DNA from: JBFKMV01 sp041629655
Lineage (GTDB): Bacteria; Acidobacteriota; Polarisedimenticolia; Polarisedimenticolales; Polarisedimenticolaceae
Direction of reading: 5' to 3'
NCBI GenBank assembly: GCA_041629655.1
Contig: JBFKMV010000191.1
Location: 1-9,428 of the forward strand
Length of the DNA stretch: 9,428 nt
Made by a program: the position numbers and the translations under genes. Under the pieces are notes generated by a model. That model was not told the DNA's origin. It did no database searches and saw nothing but the letters and a program-made list of their open reading frames with translations. Below are positions 7,903 through 9,428 of this stretch, piece by piece; within the stretch, counting starts at the first letter, position 1, and each line of letters opens with the position of its first letter.

Positions 7903-9138
7903 ATGAGCGAAACGAGAGCGTTCCGCGAGCTCGCGGCCGTCTACCGCGAGCGCCCGATCGTCCTGTTCACCGGGGCCGGCGCGACGTTGACCGACCCCGG
8001 CCTCGACGAGGACGACCGCTACGGGGTGGGGACCTGGACGGAGCTGCTCGACCGGGCGATCGAGGGCCGGGTCGACGCCGGGCTGCGACGCCGGTACGCG
8101 AAACTGAAGACGGCCGAGCCGTGGGATCTTGCCGAGTGGGTGAGCAACCGGCTCGGACCCGCCCGCTTGCGGCAACGGGTCGTCGACGCGGTGCGCGGAC
8201 CGAGGGATCGGAAGGGCAAGCATCGCAACCTGCCCTTGACCGGCACGGCCGAGCGCCCGATCAAGCAGGTTGCACGGGAGTTCCTCGACGCCGCGCCGAC
8301 CATGAACGCCGTGGTGGCGTTCTGCGCCGACCTGGCCGCCGTGACCGGCGCCCGCGACGAGCAGGGAAGCTACATCGGCTTCCGGGTCGAGCCCAACCGG
8401 CGGGTCCGGGCGGTCGTGACGCCGAACTTCGACCCCTACCTGGAGGCGGCGGCCAGCCGGATGTTCAAACGCGATCTCCTCAAGCCGGTCGCCGCGGTGG
8501 ACTCGAGCGCGGGAAGCCTGCGCCAGATCCCGGTCCATCACGTGCACGGCTACGTCTCCTTCGCCGATCGCGAGGCTCGGCGGCGACGGCGCAGCCTGGT
8601 GCTGACCAAGACCGACTACAAGCGCGAATGGAAGTCCGCCGACGGGTACTCGCCCACCCTCGGGCCCCAGGTCCACTTCCTGCGCCACTACCCGACGTTG
8701 TTCATCGGCTTCTCGTTCCGGGACCGCTGGATCGCCGAGTTGCTGGCGAAGATCCACCGCGAACGGGCCGCCGCGGGGCATCCGCGGCACTACGCCATCG
8801 TCCGCGAGGACGAGTTCGCGGGGCGGTTCCGGGAGCTGCGCGAAGAGCTGGGCGTCGAGCCGGTCCCGGTCGGGCGGTTCGACGAGATCCCCGGACGGCT
8901 CGGCAAGCTGTACGTCGCCGGCCTGCGCAAGGACTTCCGGAGGGTCTTGCTGGCCGACGAGACCCGCCCCGCCGCCGGGGCCGATCGCGGACCGTCCACC
9001 CGCCGCACGACCTACTCGGCGGAGGATTGCTGGCGGATCCTGGTGTCGATGCGCGACGGGAAGCTGCCCCGCGGCAGGCCGCCCGGACCCGTGGAGTACT
9101 GGGACGAGCCCGCACCGGCGGAGACGCGCAACGGTTGA
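7903..9138 (+). CDS. SIR2-like domain protein (SIR2_2 type), candidate NAD+-hydrolysing effector
   Basis: A 411-aa soluble protein. The NAD-binding start of the SIR2 Rossmann fold is IVLFTGAGAT (19-28). VVTPNFD (171-177) matches the TxNxD block with Asn175 and Asp177. HVHGY (213-217) supplies the likely catalytic His215. LVLTKTDY (232-239) and LFIGFSFRD (266-274) are typical of prokaryotic SIR2_2 domains. No zinc-binding cysteine quartet is visible (only Cys141 and Cys376), unlike deacetylase sirtuins. Known relatives include NADase modules of Thoeris ThsA, DSR and SIR2-pAgo systems, so NAD+ cleavage is inferred, not shown. There is no signal peptide or membrane segment. Residues 352-411 form a Pro/Arg-rich tail with PRGRP (389-393) that I do not recognise. 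The ATG at 7903 begins just ahead of the domain. The frame is open further upstream, but that part is an out-of-frame reading of the acyltransferase gene. No HerA, Argonaute, TIR or Macro/SLOG partner lies nearby. Confidence 0.87.
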   Translation: MSETRAFRELAAVYRERPIVLFTGAGATLTDPGLDEDDRYGVGTWTELLDRAIEGRVDAGLRRRYAKLKTAEPWDLAEWVSNRLGPARLRQRVVDAVRGPRDRKGKHRNLPLTGTAERPIKQVAREFLDAAPTMNAVVAFCADLAAVTGARDEQGSYIGFRVEPNRRVRAVVTPNFDPYLEAAASRMFKRDLLKPVAAVDSSAGSLRQIPVHHVHGYVSFADREARRRRRSLVLTKTDYKREWKSADGYSPTLGPQVHFLRHYPTLFIGFSFRDRWIAELLAKIHRERAAAGHPRHYAIVREDEFAGRFRELREELGVEPVPVGRFDEIPGRLGKLYVAGLRKDFRRVLLADETRPAAGADRGPSTRRTTYSAEDCWRILVSMRDGKLPRGRPPGPVEYWDEPAPAETRNG

Positions 9139-9152
9139 GACCCGGTCGAGCG

Positions 9153-9168
9153 TGGCGCGGCGATTGCT
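9153..9168 (+). promoter_or_regulatory. Candidate sigma-54 (RpoN) -24/-12 promoter
   Basis: TGGCGCG-GCGA-TTGCT compared with the consensus TGGCACG-N4-TTGCW: 11 of 12 defined positions match. The GG (9154-9155) and GC (9166-9167) doublets are separated by exactly 10 bases, the spacing sigma-54 requires. Transcription would begin near 9179. It points at the gene starting at 9303. If functional, that gene would depend on a bacterial enhancer-binding protein. No activator site is identified; any would fall inside the SIR2-like coding sequence. Confidence 0.5.
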
Positions 9169-9247
9169 TTTGTTTCGAGCCGGGATCGACCGCGAGTTGC
9201 CCGGGAGCGCCGGGTCCGCGGACGCTGGCGGGTTCGTTCCGCCCTCG

Positions 9248-9292
9248 TGTAACTTTTGCGCGGCTGCACGACGTTGCCCGGGACTTGTTACA
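9248..9292. repeat. TGTAAC...GTTACA inverted repeat
   Basis: Perfect 6-bp inverted arms, TGTAAC (9248-9253) and GTTACA (9287-9292), separated by 33 bases. The right arm abuts the AGGGA ribosome-binding site of the last gene. The arms are A+T-rich against a very GC-rich background. It could be a pair of operator half-sites or a long-range stem that occludes the ribosome-binding site. Chance cannot be excluded for six-base arms. Confidence 0.3.
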
Positions 9293-9302
9293 GGGAAGCG
9301 AC

Positions 9303-9428
9303 GTGCCGGGCCGGGAGTCGACCGTGGACATGCAAGCGATCGGAAACGACGTGAGCGGCGGGACCGCCACCCGGCTTTCGCGCCACGAGCATCGCCAGAC
9401 GCGGGTCCTGCTGTGGGCCGTCGCGATG
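9303..9428 (+). CDS. 5' end of a truncated gene, possible membrane protein
   Basis: An open frame runs from GTG 9303 to the window end (42 codons, no stop). AGGGA (9292-9296) lies 6 bases before GTG 9303. In-frame GTG 9324 also has GGGAG (9313-9317) 6 bases upstream, and ATG 9330 is a third option, so the start is uncertain. The visible protein is a polar N-terminus, then a basic stretch RLSRHEHRQTR (24-34 from GTG 9303), then VLLWAVAM running off the edge. Positive charges followed by a hydrophobic run suggest an inner-membrane helix with a cytoplasmic N-terminus, as in many sensor kinases and transporters. The family cannot be named. It is downstream of the sigma-54-like element. Confidence 0.55.
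   Translation, partial: MPGRESTVDMQAIGNDVSGGTATRLSRHEHRQTRVLLWAVAM

Larger units (their letters stand above)
9139..9302 (+). other. Intergenic region / probable structured 5' leader
   Basis: 164 bp between the SIR2-like stop and the start of the truncated last gene. It contains a sigma-54-like element (9153-9168), then a small hairpin CCCGG/CCGGG (9200-9204 with 9210-9214). A perfect 10-bp palindrome GTCCGCGGAC (9214-9223), a hairpin GGCGG/CCGCC (9227-9231 with 9239-9243) and a TGTAAC/GTTACA pair follow. None of the stems has a T-tract, so no intrinsic terminator for the SIR2-like gene can be called. If the sigma-54 site is used, transcription starts near 9179 and the leader is about 120 bases. 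Confidence 0.5.

Noticed and set aside
7864..8790. A 308-codon minus-strand frame inside the SIR2-like gene
   Set aside because: It lies entirely antisense to a well-supported coding region, has no recognisable domain, and is explained by GC codon bias.
9139..9180. Possible intrinsic terminator for the SIR2-like gene, because a T-rich run (GCTTTTGTTTC) follows G/C-rich DNA
   Set aside because: No stable stem of useful length ends just before the T-rich run. The same bases form a near-consensus sigma-54 -12 element, which explains them better.
8702..9370. A minus-strand frame spanning the 3' end of the SIR2-like gene and the following gap
   Set aside because: No ribosome-binding site or domain pattern is evident. 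Most of it is antisense to the SIR2-like gene and the rest covers promoter-like DNA.

Overview
The window is very GC-rich DNA (about 70% by eye) with G or C at almost every third codon position. It suggests a high-GC Gram-negative bacterium. Three things point loosely to an Acidobacteriota- or Myxococcota-like genome: a FadN/FadA beta-oxidation pair, a giant secreted protein built from carboxypeptidase-regulatory-like beta modules, and a sigma-54-type promoter. No rRNA or other phylogenetic marker is present, so this placement is inference. No tRNA, rRNA, CRISPR array, insertion sequence or phage gene was seen.

Layout. (1) 22-3612, plus strand: a two-gene fatty-acid beta-oxidation operon. It encodes a FadN-type 3-hydroxyacyl-CoA dehydrogenase/enoyl-CoA hydratase and a FadA-type thiolase. 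The genes are 18 bp apart and carry the same Shine-Dalgarno octamer. Together they perform the last three steps of each beta-oxidation round; no acyl-CoA dehydrogenase is in view. (2) 3620-7105, minus strand: a 1161-aa, cysteine-free exported protein made of about twelve tandem Ig-like modules. It converges on the thiolase gene, with only 7 bp between the two stop codons. (3) 7106-7246: a divergent control region with overlapping -10-like elements on the two strands. (4) 7247-7840, plus strand: a small PlsC-family acyltransferase with a GTG start. (5) 7903-9138, plus strand: a stand-alone SIR2-like (SIR2_2-type) protein, a candidate NAD+-consuming enzyme. It appears to have its own sigma-70-type promoter, giving an almost leaderless mRNA. 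(6) 9139-9302: an intergenic region with a near-consensus sigma-54 -24/-12 element, GC-rich inverted repeats and a TGTAAC/GTTACA pair. (7) From 9303: the start of a gene cut off by the window end, possibly a membrane protein.

The best lead for unusual biology is the SIR2-like protein. SIR2 domains of this class act as NADases in several anti-phage systems (Thoeris ThsA, DSR, SIR2-HerA, SIR2-pAgo). This one has no recognisable partner in the window, has an uncharacterised C-terminal tail with a PRGRP (AT-hook-like) core, and lies next to a lipid acyltransferase. The flanking genes are otherwise ordinary housekeeping or surface genes, so a defence role is a hypothesis.
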